Shown here: positions 10,816-21,963 of the stretch, piece after piece
Position numbering within the stretch: the first letter of the stretch is position 1
Layout of the letters: each line of letters opens with the position of its first letter
Source: Marinobacter zhejiangensis
GTDB taxonomy: Bacteria > Pseudomonadota > Gammaproteobacteria > Pseudomonadales > Oleiphilaceae
DNA length: 64,000 nucleotides
Reading direction: 5' to 3'
Assembly (NCBI RefSeq): GCF_900114775.1
Contig: NZ_FOUE01000001.1
Coordinates: 682,001 to 746,000 of the forward strand
Notes under the pieces: model-generated
What the model was told of the DNA's origin: nothing
Database searches by the model: none
What the model saw: only the letters and a program-made list of their open reading frames with translations
Position numbers and translations under genes: made by a program

Positions 10816-12054
10816 ATGACAATACCTGGCGCAGAGGTAGCCGGTAGCTCCCTCCTGTTTACTGAATCGGCAGCGCCCTGGTTGGTGCTGGCTCACCTTC
10901 CCGGTATGGGGCCGAAACGCCGGCTGGCCCTGCTTGACTATAGCGATGGCCCCCTGGCGGTATTGGCAGCGCCGCCAGCGGCACTGAAGCAGGCGGGCTT
11001 TCCGGCGACCGCAAGAGCGGTGATCGAGGCCTGGCAGCAGCGTGACCTGGGCCACCCCCACCTGCAGCGGTTGAACCGCTACCTGGAAACCTGCCGCGAT
11101 CGTGATATTGACCTGATGACCTGGGGTGACAGCGATTATCCCGAGCCCCTGCGGCACATTCATGATGCGCCCCTGGTGCTTTACCTGCGGGGGAACCGCG
11201 CTCTGCTGACGCGGGAACAAATCGCAATCATCGGTAGCCGCAACGCCAGTCGCGCCGGGCTGGATCATGCCCGCCAATTTGCCCGTGCACTGAGCGACAA
11301 GGGCTACCTGGTGACCAGCGGTCTGGCCCTGGGTATTGATGGCAGTGCCCATGCCGGAGCCCTGGATGCGGGTAATGCCACCGTCGCGGTGATCGGTACC
11401 GGGGTGGATGTGATCTACCCCAGCCAGCACCGGGCCTTGACCGAACGGGTGATCGAGCAGGGGCTGCTGGTGTCCGAATTACCGCCGGGCAGCCAGCCCA
11501 GGGCGGCCCATTTTCCCCAGCGCAACCGCATCATCAGTGGCCTGAGCCGCGGGGTTCTCGTGGTTGAGGCCAGTCTTCGTAGTGGCTCGCTGATCACTGC
11601 CCGACTGGCCCTGGAGCAGGGGCGTGAAGTGTTTGCCATCCCCGGATCTGTGCATAACCCCCAGGTTCGCGGTTGCCATGCCTTGATTCGTCAGGGGGCA
11701 CGGCTGGTGGAGACGGTCGAGGACATTGAAGAAGAGCTGGGTGCCTGGTGGTCATTGCCGTCGCCACTAATGCCACAACGCAAGCCACAAACCAGGTCGT
11801 CAACGCCAGCGGCCAAGCATTCGGCCCCCCGTGCGGAAGCTGCTGTGGATAAACCTGCCGAAGCCCTCCTCCCGGCCGGGCTGGATGCTCGGGAAATCGC
11901 GGTGCTGGAGGCTTTAGGGTATGATCCGCAGTCAACCGATGAGCTGTGCCAAGGCACCGGCCTGTCAGCGGATCAGTTACTGCAATCGCTTATGTTGCTG
12001 GAGATGCAGGGATTGGTTGGCGACGTTCCCGGAGGCTATGTGCGGCTGTCCTGA
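10816..12054 (+). CDS. dprA: DNA-processing protein DprA
   Basis: Binds incoming single-stranded DNA and loads RecA during natural transformation. 412 residues: N-terminal helical region, central Rossmann-like DprA core with IAIIGSRNASRAG, SGLALGIDGSAHAGAL, GTGVDVIYPSQHR, FPQRNRIISGLS and the LITARLALEQGREVFAIPG block, and a C-terminal winged-helix (about 350-412). The ATG at 10816 follows an AAAAGGAA ribosome site; an alternative upstream start would add 17 non-conserved residues. No other competence gene is in the window. Confidence 0.94.
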   Translation: MTIPGAEVAGSSLLFTESAAPWLVLAHLPGMGPKRRLALLDYSDGPLAVLAAPPAALKQAGFPATARAVIEAWQQRDLGHPHLQRLNRYLETCRDRDIDLMTWGDSDYPEPLRHIHDAPLVLYLRGNRALLTREQIAIIGSRNASRAGLDHARQFARALSDKGYLVTSGLALGIDGSAHAGALDAGNATVAVIGTGVDVIYPSQHRALTERVIEQGLLVSELPPGSQPRAAHFPQRNRIISGLSRGVLVVEASLRSGSLITARLALEQGREVFAIPGSVHNPQVRGCHALIRQGARLVETVEDIEEELGAWWSLPSPLMPQRKPQTRSSTPAAKHSAPRAEAAVDKPAEALLPAGLDAREIAVLEALGYDPQSTDELCQGTGLSADQLLQSLMLLEMQGLVGDVPGGYVRLS

Positions 12055-12096
12055 AGGCTAACCCCAGCAGCGGTCAACATGAGATACGAGTTAGCG

Positions 12097-12657
12097 ATGT
12101 CCCTGAATTCCTGGCAACGCCGAATGGCCAGCCATACCGTTCATCATGGCGGCGTGATCGCCTACCCCACCGAGGCTGTCTGGGGGCTGGGGTGTGATCC
12201 CTGGAACCCGTCGGCCGTTGAGCAGATCCTCGAGCTGAAACAGCGTCCAGAGCACAAGGGGCTGATTCTGGTGGCGGCGACCATTGACCAGGTCCGTTTC
12301 CTTCTGGACCCCTTGCCGGAGTCGTTACAGGCGCAGGCCAAGGCTCACTGGCCGGGGCCGGTGACCTGCCTGATTCCGGATGTGTATGGCCAAGTGCCCC
12401 GTTGGGTTCGCGGTCAGCACGACACCGTGGCGGTCCGGGTCAGCGCGCACCCGGTGGTTCAGTCGTTGTGCCTGGCTTCGGGTATGCCCTTGGTATCCAC
12501 ATCCTGTAATCCGGCCGGTCGTCAGCCGGCCCGCTCGGCGTTGCAGGTTCGCCGGTATTTTGGCGGAGGGATTGATTGGCTGGTCCCGGGCGCCCTTGGT
12601 GGTGCCCAGCAGCCCAGTAAAATTCTCGACCTGGCCACCGGCCGCCGTCTTCGTTAG
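12097..12657 (+). CDS. tsaC: threonylcarbamoyl-AMP synthase (Sua5/YrdC type)
   Basis: Makes threonylcarbamoyl-adenylate from threonine, bicarbonate and ATP for the t6A37 modification of tRNAs reading ANN codons. 186 residues with the YrdC motifs GGVIAYPTEAVWGLGCDP, LKQRPEHKGLIL, WPGPVTCLIP, VAVRVSAHP and STSCNPAG. The start at 12097 matches family N-termini; an ATG at 12079 adds six residues. It stands 9 bases ahead of hemF in the dprA-tsaC-hemF-aroE series seen in Pseudomonas relatives. Confidence 0.92.
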   Translation: MSLNSWQRRMASHTVHHGGVIAYPTEAVWGLGCDPWNPSAVEQILELKQRPEHKGLILVAATIDQVRFLLDPLPESLQAQAKAHWPGPVTCLIPDVYGQVPRWVRGQHDTVAVRVSAHPVVQSLCLASGMPLVSTSCNPAGRQPARSALQVRRYFGGGIDWLVPGALGGAQQPSKILDLATGRRLR

Positions 12658-14416
<1,759 letters not shown>

Positions 14417-14496
14417 ACAGCCAGCGGCGTATTTTTGCACTATGCTTGACCGGTAAGTGACTGTTTCCGCGTCACAGTTTTGTCAAAAGGCTCCTC

Positions 14497-15270
14497 ATGG
14501 ACATTCTTACCCTCGTTGGCCTGGTTGCAGGCATCCTGATCGTCATCATGGCCATGCTGGCCAATGCGACCTTACTGACATTCCTGAACCTGCCCGGCCT
14601 GGCGATTGTGGTCGGGGGGACCTTTGCCGTTACCCTGATCAAGTTTCGCATGAGCTCGGTGATGAGTGCCTTCCGGCTGGCGTTCTCTGCCACCTTTACT
14701 GACCGGGTGGAACCGCCTGCCAGCCTGGTTCGCGAGGTGAGCGATCTGGCCCGGCTCGTGCGTAAAGAAGGCATTCTGGGGCTGGAGAGTCATGAAACCA
14801 GCAACCCGTTCCTGCGCAAGGCGGTGAACCTGTGCGTGGATGGCCATTCTCCAGAACTGGTGGAAGAAGCTCTGGCCCAGGAAATCCAGCAAACCGCCGA
14901 GCGTTATGAGGTGTCGGAGCGGGTGTTCCGTGGCATCGGGGATTCGGCGCCTGCCATTGGGATGTTGGGGACGCTGGTGGGGTTGGTGCAGATGCTCAAC
15001 ACCCTGGACGACCCTTCGTCCATCGGACCGGCGATGGCCATCGCCCTGTTGACCACCTTGTACGGCGCCTTCATTGCCCAGTTAATGGCCCTGCCGCTGG
15101 CGGACAAACTCCAGCTCAAGGCCGAGGATGAACAGCGCAATCAGTTGCTGATTGCCACCAGCATCCGCAACATCATGCGTGGCGAGAACCCCCGGGTGAT
15201 GGCCGAGCTGCTGTCGTCATTCGTGCATCCCGAGCAACGCAAGGGACTGGTGGCTGAGCGGGAGGCCTGA
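14497..15270 (+). CDS. pomA: flagellar motor stator protein, MotA/PomA type
   Basis: Inner-membrane A subunit of a flagellar stator unit; with the B subunit it forms the ion channel that drives rotation. 257 residues with four hydrophobic segments (about 3-21, 31-50, 150-172, 184-204) and the conserved GIGDSAPAIGMLGTLVGLVQML block that holds channel residues, plus a cytoplasmic loop rich in charged residues that contacts FliG. The sequence resembles sodium-type PomA more than E. coli MotA, but ion choice cannot be fixed by eye. The partner gene begins 5 bases after it. Confidence 0.88.
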   Translation: MDILTLVGLVAGILIVIMAMLANATLLTFLNLPGLAIVVGGTFAVTLIKFRMSSVMSAFRLAFSATFTDRVEPPASLVREVSDLARLVRKEGILGLESHETSNPFLRKAVNLCVDGHSPELVEEALAQEIQQTAERYEVSERVFRGIGDSAPAIGMLGTLVGLVQMLNTLDDPSSIGPAMAIALLTTLYGAFIAQLMALPLADKLQLKAEDEQRNQLLIATSIRNIMRGENPRVMAELLSSFVHPEQRKGLVAEREA

Positions 15271-15275
15271 TCCCG

Positions 15276-16103
15276 GTGCCGTTACCCAAACCTGCTCCCA
15301 GGAAGCCCAAAGGCAACAGCTCCCCGGCGTGGATCGTGACCTTTGCCGACCTGGCGACGTTGCTGCTGACTTTTTTTATCCTGCTGTTGTCCTTTGCCGA
15401 ACTGGATGCGGCCAAATACCGCATGATGGCCCAGTCGATGGCGGTGGCCTTTGGCAGCAGTAATGTTCTGGCGGATGGCGTTGGCGGCTCCCCGCTGACC
15501 ATGATCGAGTCCGACACAGTCTCCCTGCCAGAGCCCACCGAAGCCGAGACGCCGGAGCTGATCGACGAGCGCTCGCCATCCGGGGCGCCAACCCAGGTGC
15601 CGGCCGGTATCATCGAGATGGCGTCCCGGCTGATTCAGGAGCTGGAGCCGCAGGTACGATCGGAGGCGCTGACGGTCAGTTACGATACTGAGCAGGTGGT
15701 GATCCGGTTCTCTGAGGAAGCCACGTTCCGTTCTGGCGAAGCGGCCATCAAGCCTGAGACGGTACCTATTATTGACCGGGTCGTGGATGTGCTGGCCGCC
15801 TGCAGTGGCGATGTCCTGGTGGCGGGGTATACCGATGACCGGCCGATTGTCAGCAGCCGCTACCGTTCCAACTGGGACCTGTCGGCGGCACGGGCGGTAT
15901 CGGTGGTCCATGAACTGGTGCTGAACCGGAAACTGCCGGCTGAGCGGGTCACCGCGGCTGGTCGGGCGGAAACTCACCCTCTGGCCCCCAATGATTCTGC
16001 GCTTAACCGAGCGCGAAACCGGCGCGTGGAAATCTCCGTCCGTGACCCGCAATGTGATGCCTTTGATCCCGAGCCCGAACCGCCAGTGGAAATCCTGCCC
16101 TGA
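15276..16103 (+). CDS. motB: flagellar motor stator protein MotB
   Basis: B subunit of the stator, anchored to peptidoglycan. 275 residues: short basic cytoplasmic N-terminus (PKPAPRKPKG), a single membrane helix with the critical ion-binding Asp in WIVTFADLATLLLTFF, a linker/plug, and a C-terminal OmpA-like domain (about 140-265) with NWDLSAARA and NRARNRRVEI that binds the wall. The start is a GTG with a GGGAGG ribosome site in the end of pomA. Confidence 0.92.
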   Translation: MPLPKPAPRKPKGNSSPAWIVTFADLATLLLTFFILLLSFAELDAAKYRMMAQSMAVAFGSSNVLADGVGGSPLTMIESDTVSLPEPTEAETPELIDERSPSGAPTQVPAGIIEMASRLIQELEPQVRSEALTVSYDTEQVVIRFSEEATFRSGEAAIKPETVPIIDRVVDVLAACSGDVLVAGYTDDRPIVSSRYRSNWDLSAARAVSVVHELVLNRKLPAERVTAAGRAETHPLAPNDSALNRARNRRVEISVRDPQCDAFDPEPEPPVEILP

Positions 16104-16247
16104 GGGGAGTGGATGGTTTTAACTGACTTTTGAGTTGCTTATGACCTGGAGACAGTTGCTCATAGGCAATTCATATAACCAGCACCCGATTAGGCCGTTA
16201 TACTGTCGCCCTTCTGAAATTCTGACTTTTAAACGTTGAGAGAGACC

Positions 16248-16565
16248 ATGAGCGGACCCGAAAAGCCCAAAGTCATTGGTGAAGAGCTGAACGACGAGCG
16301 CATCAAGGACTTCCTGAACCTCCGTCCTTATAGTGCTGACGACAATCCTGACTATTTTGTCCTGATTCGGGCCTATCAGTCGCTGCGTGCTGGCGACTTT
16401 GAGCGTTTTGTCGGCTTTTTCAAAGAGGCGGGGCGTGATCTCAATGCGCTCAGTAACGATGGCCAGACTATCCTTGATCACATTTCCGAGCACGGTCGCA
16501 GCGCAGAGTATGTGCCGTGCCTGGTTAGCGCCGGAGCTGGCAAATCGGAGCAAGCCGCCCACTGA
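16248..16565 (+). CDS. PA4642-family conserved protein
   Basis: A 105-residue cytoplasmic protein with the family pattern KVIGEELNDERIKDFL...YQSLRAGDFERFVGFF...AGRDLNALSNDGQTILD. Known only as a conserved gammaproteobacterial protein; no function established that I know of. The ATG at 16248 follows GAGAGA; another start 12 bases upstream would skip this site. A TATACT -10 lies about 45 bases upstream. Monocistronic. Confidence 0.75.
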   Translation: MSGPEKPKVIGEELNDERIKDFLNLRPYSADDNPDYFVLIRAYQSLRAGDFERFVGFFKEAGRDLNALSNDGQTILDHISEHGRSAEYVPCLVSAGAGKSEQAAH

Positions 16566-16606
16566 GGGTGAACGGCTTGCCACGGTAGTTGGGGTCAGGC
16601 GTCCGG

Positions 16607-17056
16607 TTAGCGGACCTCGACCTCAATGGCCTTGGGCTCCTGAGGCTCCTGCTTGTTGAGGGTCAGGGTCAACAGGCCATCTTTGAACGAAGCGCCGATA
16701 TCGGTCTGGTTAACGTTATCCGGCAGCGTAAAGCGGCGAGTGAAACTGCCATAGAACCGTTCGATGCGATGATGTTTCTTGTCGCCGCTTTCGTCCTCCT
16801 TCTTGCGCTCCCCCTGAATGGTCAGAACGCCATCATGGACCGTCACCTTGACGTCTTCCCGGTTCATACCGGGTAACTCGGCTTCGATGGTAAAGGATGA
16901 GTCGGTTTCCTTGATGTCTACTGCGGGGGCCCAGTCACTCCTGCTCAACAGCCCTTCCCGTTCGCCATTACCCCGGTTGAGGCCAAAGTAACGATTGTAC
17001 CGGTTGAACATGTCTTCAAATTCCCCCATGGGGTTCCAGCGTGTCAGATTGCTCAT
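16607..17056 (-). CDS. small heat-shock protein, Hsp20/alpha-crystallin family
   Basis: ATP-independent holding chaperone that binds unfolding proteins and passes them to DnaK/ClpB. 149 residues: short N-terminal arm, alpha-crystallin domain (about 42-140) with PAVDIKETDSSFTIEAELPG and SFKDGLLTLTLNK, and an IEV motif near the C-terminus that fits oligomer contacts. Strong TAGGAGGAG ribosome site. A possible heat-shock promoter lies about 143 bases upstream, implying a long leader (see separate entry). Confidence 0.92.
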   Translation of the reverse strand: MSNLTRWNPMGEFEDMFNRYNRYFGLNRGNGEREGLLSRSDWAPAVDIKETDSSFTIEAELPGMNREDVKVTVHDGVLTIQGERKKEDESGDKKHHRIERFYGSFTRRFTLPDNVNQTDIGASFKDGLLTLTLNKQEPQEPKAIEVEVR

Positions 17057-17198
17057 AACGAAACTCCTCCTACGAACCTGAAATCCGGCGAGGCTGCATG
17101 GGCAGCCCCAGTTGGGTTTGAGATCAGCTCCGTTCTCGGAACAGCTCCATCACAGTGGCGCCTACTGGACGGTTCTCCGTGAACTGCTTCTAATTCGG

Positions 17199-17228
17199 TT
17201 TATAGGAACGCGGCATGAGTTTTTCAAC
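17199..17228 (-). promoter_or_regulatory. candidate sigma-32-type promoter for the hsp20 gene
   Basis: On the minus strand GTTGAAA (17222-17228) and CCTATAAA (17199-17206) are separated by 15 bases, close to the heat-shock pattern CTTGAAA-N13-15-CCCCATNT. It would give a leader of about 135 nt before the ATG at 17056. Confidence 0.45.
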
Positions 17229-17247
17229 GGTGTTTTTTTGACCAGTG

Positions 17248-17784
17248 TCAACATTCAGCCAGGTACTCATCCTTCAGCTTCACATAGTTCGCCGCGGTGT
17301 ATGTAAAGAACGTGCGTTCCTTCTCGCTTAACGCCCTGGCCTGCTTGCAGGGGGAGCCGACATAAAGGTAGCCGGATTCAAGTCGTTTGCCCGGCGGTAC
17401 CAGGCAGCCGGCGCCGATGATGACTTCATCTTCCACCACCGCCCCGTCCATGACGGTAGCGCCCATGCCCACCAGGACCCGGCTACCGATGGTGCAGCCA
17501 TGAAGCAGGGCTTTGTGACCAACGGTAACATCGTCGCCGAGGATCAGCGGCCAGCCGTCGGGGTTGTAGTCGCTGGCGTGGGTGATATGAAGCACCGAGC
17601 CATCCTGAATGCTGCAGCGGCTGCCAATACGAATGTGGTGCATGTCACCGCGAATCACCGTCATCGGCCAGACTGAACAGTCGTCCCCCAGTGTCACATC
17701 CCCAATCACTACCGCACTGGGGTCAACCCAGGTGCGCTCGCCGAAATGTGGCGTGGTACCCTTGTGAGAACGAACATTCGCCAT
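17248..17784 (-). CDS. gamma-class carbonic anhydrase family protein (YrdA-like)
   Basis: 178-residue left-handed beta-helix protein. Hexapeptide repeats run from about residue 20 to 130 (for example AVVIGDVTLGDDCSVW, VLVGMGATVMDGAVVEDE), with metal-ligand regions HITHASDYN and GHKALLHGC in the gamma-carbonic-anhydrase positions. Members bind zinc or iron, but many YrdA-type proteins show no strong anhydrase activity, so activity is not assured. Transcribed divergently from prlC. Confidence 0.88.
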   Translation of the reverse strand: MANVRSHKGTTPHFGERTWVDPSAVVIGDVTLGDDCSVWPMTVIRGDMHHIRIGSRCSIQDGSVLHITHASDYNPDGWPLILGDDVTVGHKALLHGCTIGSRVLVGMGATVMDGAVVEDEVIIGAGCLVPPGKRLESGYLYVGSPCKQARALSEKERTFFTYTAANYVKLKDEYLAEC

Positions 17785-17881
17785 TACATATACCTCTATA
17801 TGTGTTTGAATCAGCCGCCCCGGCTTAGGGGGAACGGCTGCTTCAACTTACACGACATGACACCGACTGAGAAGGGGACCT

Positions 17882-19927
17882 ATGACTAACCCACTGCTGA
17901 CCGATGACCTGCTGCCCGCGTTTGGCCAAATTCGTACCGAGCACATGGAGCCGGCCATTGACCAGATTCTCAGCGACAACCGGGCACAGATCGAGCAGCT
18001 GGCCAGGCAGGACGCGCCAACCTGGGATACCCTGGCGCAGCCCATGCAGGCCCTGGATGACCGGCTCAACAGTGCCTGGTCGGTGATTTCGCACCTGAAC
18101 GGTGTCATGAACAATGATGAACTGCGGGATGTCTACAAGCGTTGCCTGGAAAAACTGACCCAGTACAGCACGGAAGTCAGCCAGAATGCGGAGCTGTGTG
18201 CCGCCTACAAGGCGCTTGCAGAGCGCGATGACTTTTCCGAACTCAGCGAACCCCAGCGCAAATCGGTGAGCAACACCCTGCGGGACTTTCACCTCGGTGG
18301 TGTGGATCTGCCGCCCGAGCAGAAAAAGCAGTATGCCGAGCTGACCCGTGAACTGGCGGAGTTGTCCAGTAAGTTTAGCGACAACGTCCTTGATGCAACC
18401 CAGCACTGGTTCCGCCAGGTGACCGATGTGAGCGAGCTTGCCGGTCTTCCAGAAAGCGCCTTGGAGGGTGCCCGTCACGTGGCGGAGCAGCGAAGCCTGG
18501 AGGGGTATGTCATTACCCTGGATTTCCCCAGCTTCTACCCGGTCATGACCTACTGCGATAATCGTGAGCTGCGGCGGGAAGTTTACGAAGCCTTTGTGAC
18601 GCGGGCGTCGGACAAGGGGCCCGATGCTGGCCAATGGGATAACTCCGACGTCATGGCGAATATTCTCCAGCGCCGTCATGCCCTCGCCCGGCTGCTGGGT
18701 TTTGCCAGTTATGCGGAGCGGTCACTGGCTACCAAGATGGCCCGTAATGTCGACGACGTTATGCATTTCCTGACTGAGCTGGCGGCCAAGTCCAAACCGG
18801 TGGCCGAACAGGAGATCTCCGAGCTGCACGCCTTTGTGAAGGAAACCTATGGGGTGGACGAGCTGGAGGCGTGGGATATTGGCTATTACAGCGAGAAACT
18901 GCGACAGCAGCGCTACGATATTTCGCCGGAAACCCTGCGGCCATGGTTCCCTGTGGATAAGGTCGTGCCCGGCCTGTTTGCTGTGGCGGAAAAATTGTTT
19001 GGTATCCAGATTGAGGCGACGCCGGAGGTGGCCACCTGGCAGGCGGATGCCAAGGCCTATCGTATCCGCCGCAATGGCCAGACCATTGCCTGGTTCTACC
19101 TTGACCTGTTTGCCCGGCAAGGTAAACGGGGGGGCGCGTGGATGGCGGATTGCAAGGTGCGCTGGCGTAATCTCGATGGCCACCTGCAGTTGCCAGTGGC
19201 GTTTCTGACCTGCAACTTCACCCCGCCGGTCAACGGCAAGCCGTCGTTGCTGACCCACGATGAGGTCACCACCCTGTTCCATGAGTTTGGTCATGGACTC
19301 CACCACATGCTGACCCAGGTGGAGGTGGCGGATGTATCCGGCATCAACGGTGTCGCCTGGGACGCGGTGGAGCTGCCCAGTCAGTTCCTGGAGAATTGGT
19401 GCTGGCACGAAGAGTCGCTGGCGTTGATCGCCGCCCACCACGAAACCGGGGAGCCATTGCCGGAAGACCTGCTCAACAAGTTGCTGGCGGCGAAGAATTT
19501 CCAGTCCGGTATGCAGATGGTCCGGCAGCTGGAGTTCTCGTTGTTTGATTTCCGCCTCCATGCGGAGTACAACCCTGACGCGCCCGCCAACCCGCTGGAG
19601 GTTCATCGCCAGGTCCGGGATGAGATTGCGGTGATCAGGGCTCCGGAATTCAACCGTTTCCCTAACAGCTTCTCCCACATCTTTGCCGGTGGTTATGCGG
19701 CGGGCTATTACAGCTACAAGTGGGCGGAAGTGCTGGCGGCGGATGCGTTTTCGTTGTTTGAGGAGCACGGGATCTTCGATCCGGAGACCGGCCACTCGTT
19801 CCTGGCGAACATTCTGGAGAAAGGCGGGTCACAGGAACCAATGGAGCTGTTTAAAGCGTTCCGTGGCCGTGAGCCAGAAGTGGATGCGCTGTTGCGGCAG
19901 TCGGGTATTACCGACCACGCCGCTTAA
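17882..19927 (+). CDS. prlC: oligopeptidase A (M3 metallopeptidase)
   Basis: Cytoplasmic zinc endopeptidase that degrades short peptides and cleaved signal peptides. 681 residues, normal length, with the zinc motif HEFGH at residues 467-471 (LFHEFGHGLHHML) and downstream Glu ligand region ELPSQFLENW. The substrate-channel Gly-rich block GGYAAGYYSYKWAEVLAADAF is present near the C-terminus. The small zinc-ribbon gene yheV follows 74 bases later, as in many gammaproteobacteria. Confidence 0.95.
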   Translation: MTNPLLTDDLLPAFGQIRTEHMEPAIDQILSDNRAQIEQLARQDAPTWDTLAQPMQALDDRLNSAWSVISHLNGVMNNDELRDVYKRCLEKLTQYSTEVSQNAELCAAYKALAERDDFSELSEPQRKSVSNTLRDFHLGGVDLPPEQKKQYAELTRELAELSSKFSDNVLDATQHWFRQVTDVSELAGLPESALEGARHVAEQRSLEGYVITLDFPSFYPVMTYCDNRELRREVYEAFVTRASDKGPDAGQWDNSDVMANILQRRHALARLLGFASYAERSLATKMARNVDDVMHFLTELAAKSKPVAEQEISELHAFVKETYGVDELEAWDIGYYSEKLRQQRYDISPETLRPWFPVDKVVPGLFAVAEKLFGIQIEATPEVATWQADAKAYRIRRNGQTIAWFYLDLFARQGKRGGAWMADCKVRWRNLDGHLQLPVAFLTCNFTPPVNGKPSLLTHDEVTTLFHEFGHGLHHMLTQVEVADVSGINGVAWDAVELPSQFLENWCWHEESLALIAAHHETGEPLPEDLLNKLLAAKNFQSGMQMVRQLEFSLFDFRLHAEYNPDAPANPLEVHRQVRDEIAVIRAPEFNRFPNSFSHIFAGGYAAGYYSYKWAEVLAADAFSLFEEHGIFDPETGHSFLANILEKGGSQEPMELFKAFRGREPEVDALLRQSGITDHAA

Positions 19928-20001
19928 ACACCCTGTTTGGGCCTTGGGGAGCCTGTGCTCCTCACGGCTCAATTGATAAAGCCATTAATGAGAGTTGAGT
20001 C

Positions 20002-20247
20002 ATGGCGAGTCCCAAACGTTTTATCGCCGGTGCCGTCTGCCCACGTTGTGCGGAGATGGACAAGATCGTGATGTATGCCACCGAGGAAGGCCAGTTCCGT
20101 GAGTGTGTGGCCTGTGGCTATAAAGACCGGCAGGGAGATGCCGAACCTGAGGTGGCGGAGTTGGATACCCGGGTGAATAGCAAGAAGAACGAGGATGATC
20201 ACACCGTAAAGCAGGTGGTGTTTTTTAAGGCGGGTTCTGAGGAGTAG
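20002..20247 (+). CDS. yheV: YheV family zinc-ribbon protein
   Basis: 81-residue protein with two CxxC knuckles (AVCPRCAEMD and ECVACGYKDR) that make a small zinc ribbon; the rest is polar. The family almost always follows prlC, as here, but its role is unknown. The transcript would end at the large hairpin with a T tract at 20286-20365. Confidence 0.85.
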   Translation: MASPKRFIAGAVCPRCAEMDKIVMYATEEGQFRECVACGYKDRQGDAEPEVAELDTRVNSKKNEDDHTVKQVVFFKAGSEE

Positions 20248-20285
20248 TTTGTTCGGAGTGGGCGCCTGCTGTTCAGAGGGAGTAG

Positions 20286-20365
20286 AAAGGGAGTCGGGAC
20301 ACCTTCCAAAACGAGAAACGTGGTTTCTCTGATTGTTTTGGAAGGTGTCCCGACTCCCTTTTTTT
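20286..20365 (+). repeat. large hairpin element 1 with conserved core, ends in T tract
   Basis: Perfect 27-bp inverted repeat (20286-20312 with 20335-20361) closed by a 22-base loop that itself holds a 7-bp stem (GAGAAAC 20313-20319 / GTTTCTC 20323-20329) plus TGATT. Seven T end it (20359-20365), so it can act as the yheV terminator. The inner 32 bases (20308-20339) recur exactly, inverted, in element 2, while the outer arms are unrelated. A GTAG tetranucleotide (20282-20285) stands at the 5' foot. Confidence 0.85.
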
Positions 20366-20431
20366 AGCTCTTGGGTTTGGACTGGTTAATAAATCCAAGA
20401 GTTAACGGGTTCCATCTGGGGAGTCCGGCGT

Positions 20432-20501
20432 GGGGGTGGTAGAGGGGTTCAAAACAATCAGAGAAACCACGTTTCTCGTTTTGAATCCCTCTACCATCCC
20501 C
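20432..20501 (-). repeat. large hairpin element 2, inverted copy of the core with different arms
   Basis: 24-bp inverted repeat (20432-20455 with 20478-20501) whose only two irregular positions can pair as G-U in RNA. Its core 20451-20482 is the exact reverse complement of element 1's core 20308-20339. It lies 31 bases past the stop of the antiporter gene on the minus strand, so in both elements the core reads in the same sense relative to the gene it follows. Little T tract here. Confidence 0.85.
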
Positions 20502-20532
20502 GCAACACCGCCAGTGAGCCTAAAGCAATCCG

Positions 20533-21855
20533 TCAAAGCACCATCGCAGCAACCCAGCCAAACACCAGTAGTGGCAGGTTGTAGTGCAGGAAGGTGGGCA
20601 CCACGGTATCCCAGATGTGGTTGTGCTGACCGTCGACGTTCAGGCCAGCGGTGGGGCCGAGGGTCGAATCAGAGGCGGGTGATCCCGCATCCCCCAGGGC
20701 ACCGGCGGTGCCAACCAGGGCAACAATCGCCAGAGGGCTGAAGCCCATCTGCAGGGCCAATGGAACGTACAGTGCGGCGATAATGGGAATGGTGGAGAAC
20801 GATGAGCCGATACCCATGGTGATCAGCAGCCCCACCACCAGCATCAACAGGGCCGCAAGCGCCCGGTTGTCACCGATAGCGGCAACGGAACTCTCAACCA
20901 GCGACTGAATTTCGCCGGTTTCCCGCATAACTTCTGCAAACCCTGAGGCGGCGATCATGATGAAGCCAATCATCGCCAGCATCTTCATGCCTTCGGTAAA
21001 CAGGTCGTCGGCTTCCTTCCACTTGACTACGCCGGACAGATTGAACAGCACAAAGCCGGTGAGTGCGCCGAGGATCATTGAATCCAGCCACAGCTGGACA
21101 ACAAAAGCCGCAACAATGGCGATCAGCGCCATAACCAGAGTTAAGCCGTTGTAGCTCACGGTGACTCGTTCGGTGCGGGAGATGGCTTCCAGGTTGTAGC
21201 TGCGGTCGCCCCGATAACTGATGAAAACCGCCACCAGCAGGCCGGTAAGCATGCCCAGTGCCGGCAACGCCATGGCGGTCATGACGTTAAGGCCGTCGGT
21301 GCTGATGCCGTTGTTGGATACGTTGGCCAGCAGGATTTCATTGAGGTAAATCCCCCCAAAGCCCACCGGCAGAAACATGTATGGGGTAATCAGCCCGAAG
21401 GTGAGCACACAGGCCACCAGGCGACGGTCCATCTTCAGCTTGGCCATGACATAGAGCAGCGGTGGTACCACCAGCGGAATAAAGGCGATGTGGATGGGCA
21501 GGATGTTCTGCGAGGACATGGCAATGGCGATGAGCACACCGACGATCAGCAGCCGGATGCCATTGGCTGCTGCGTGGTCGTCCTGGCGTCCGACAAGAGC
21601 CAGGGCCTTGTCCGCCAGTGCGTGGGCCAACCCGGATTTGCCGATGGCCACGGCAAAGGCGCCGAGAACCGCATAGGACAAGGCGACGGTCGCACCGCCA
21701 CCGAGGCCGCTGTTAAAGGCATTAATGGTAGCTTCGAGGGACATGCCGCTGACCAGGCCACCGGCAAGGGCGCCAACAATCAGGGCGACGACAACGTGAA
21801 TTCGGCACAGGCTCAGCACGAGCATGATGGCGACCGCGGCAACGACGGCATTCAT
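20533..21855 (-). CDS. Na+/H+ antiporter-family membrane protein (YuiF/NhaC-like)
   Basis: 440-residue polytopic inner-membrane protein with about 11-12 hydrophobic segments. The repeated cores [21 protein letters not shown] and [21 protein letters not shown], with conserved small and acidic residues, are typical of the ion-transporter superfamily members annotated as Na+/H+ antiporters or YuiF-like amino acid transporters. The substrate cannot be fixed from sequence. Monocistronic, convergent with yheV. Confidence 0.75.
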   Translation of the reverse strand: MNAVVAAVAIMLVLSLCRIHVVVALIVGALAGGLVSGMSLEATINAFNSGLGGGATVALSYAVLGAFAVAIGKSGLAHALADKALALVGRQDDHAAANGIRLLIVGVLIAIAMSSQNILPIHIAFIPLVVPPLLYVMAKLKMDRRLVACVLTFGLITPYMFLPVGFGGIYLNEILLANVSNNGISTDGLNVMTAMALPALGMLTGLLVAVFISYRGDRSYNLEAISRTERVTVSYNGLTLVMALIAIVAAFVVQLWLDSMILGALTGFVLFNLSGVVKWKEADDLFTEGMKMLAMIGFIMIAASGFAEVMRETGEIQSLVESSVAAIGDNRALAALLMLVVGLLITMGIGSSFSTIPIIAALYVPLALQMGFSPLAIVALVGTAGALGDAGSPASDSTLGPTAGLNVDGQHNHIWDTVVPTFLHYNLPLLVFGWVAAMVL

Positions 21856-21963
21856 GGCTAACTCCGGTTTCTACGTGGAAAAGACAAAAAAGGCGACACT
21901 CTGCCAAGCCGGATCGGTGCCGTCAAAGCGGGATTGTACCTAGGGGGGATGCGTCTGCGGCGA

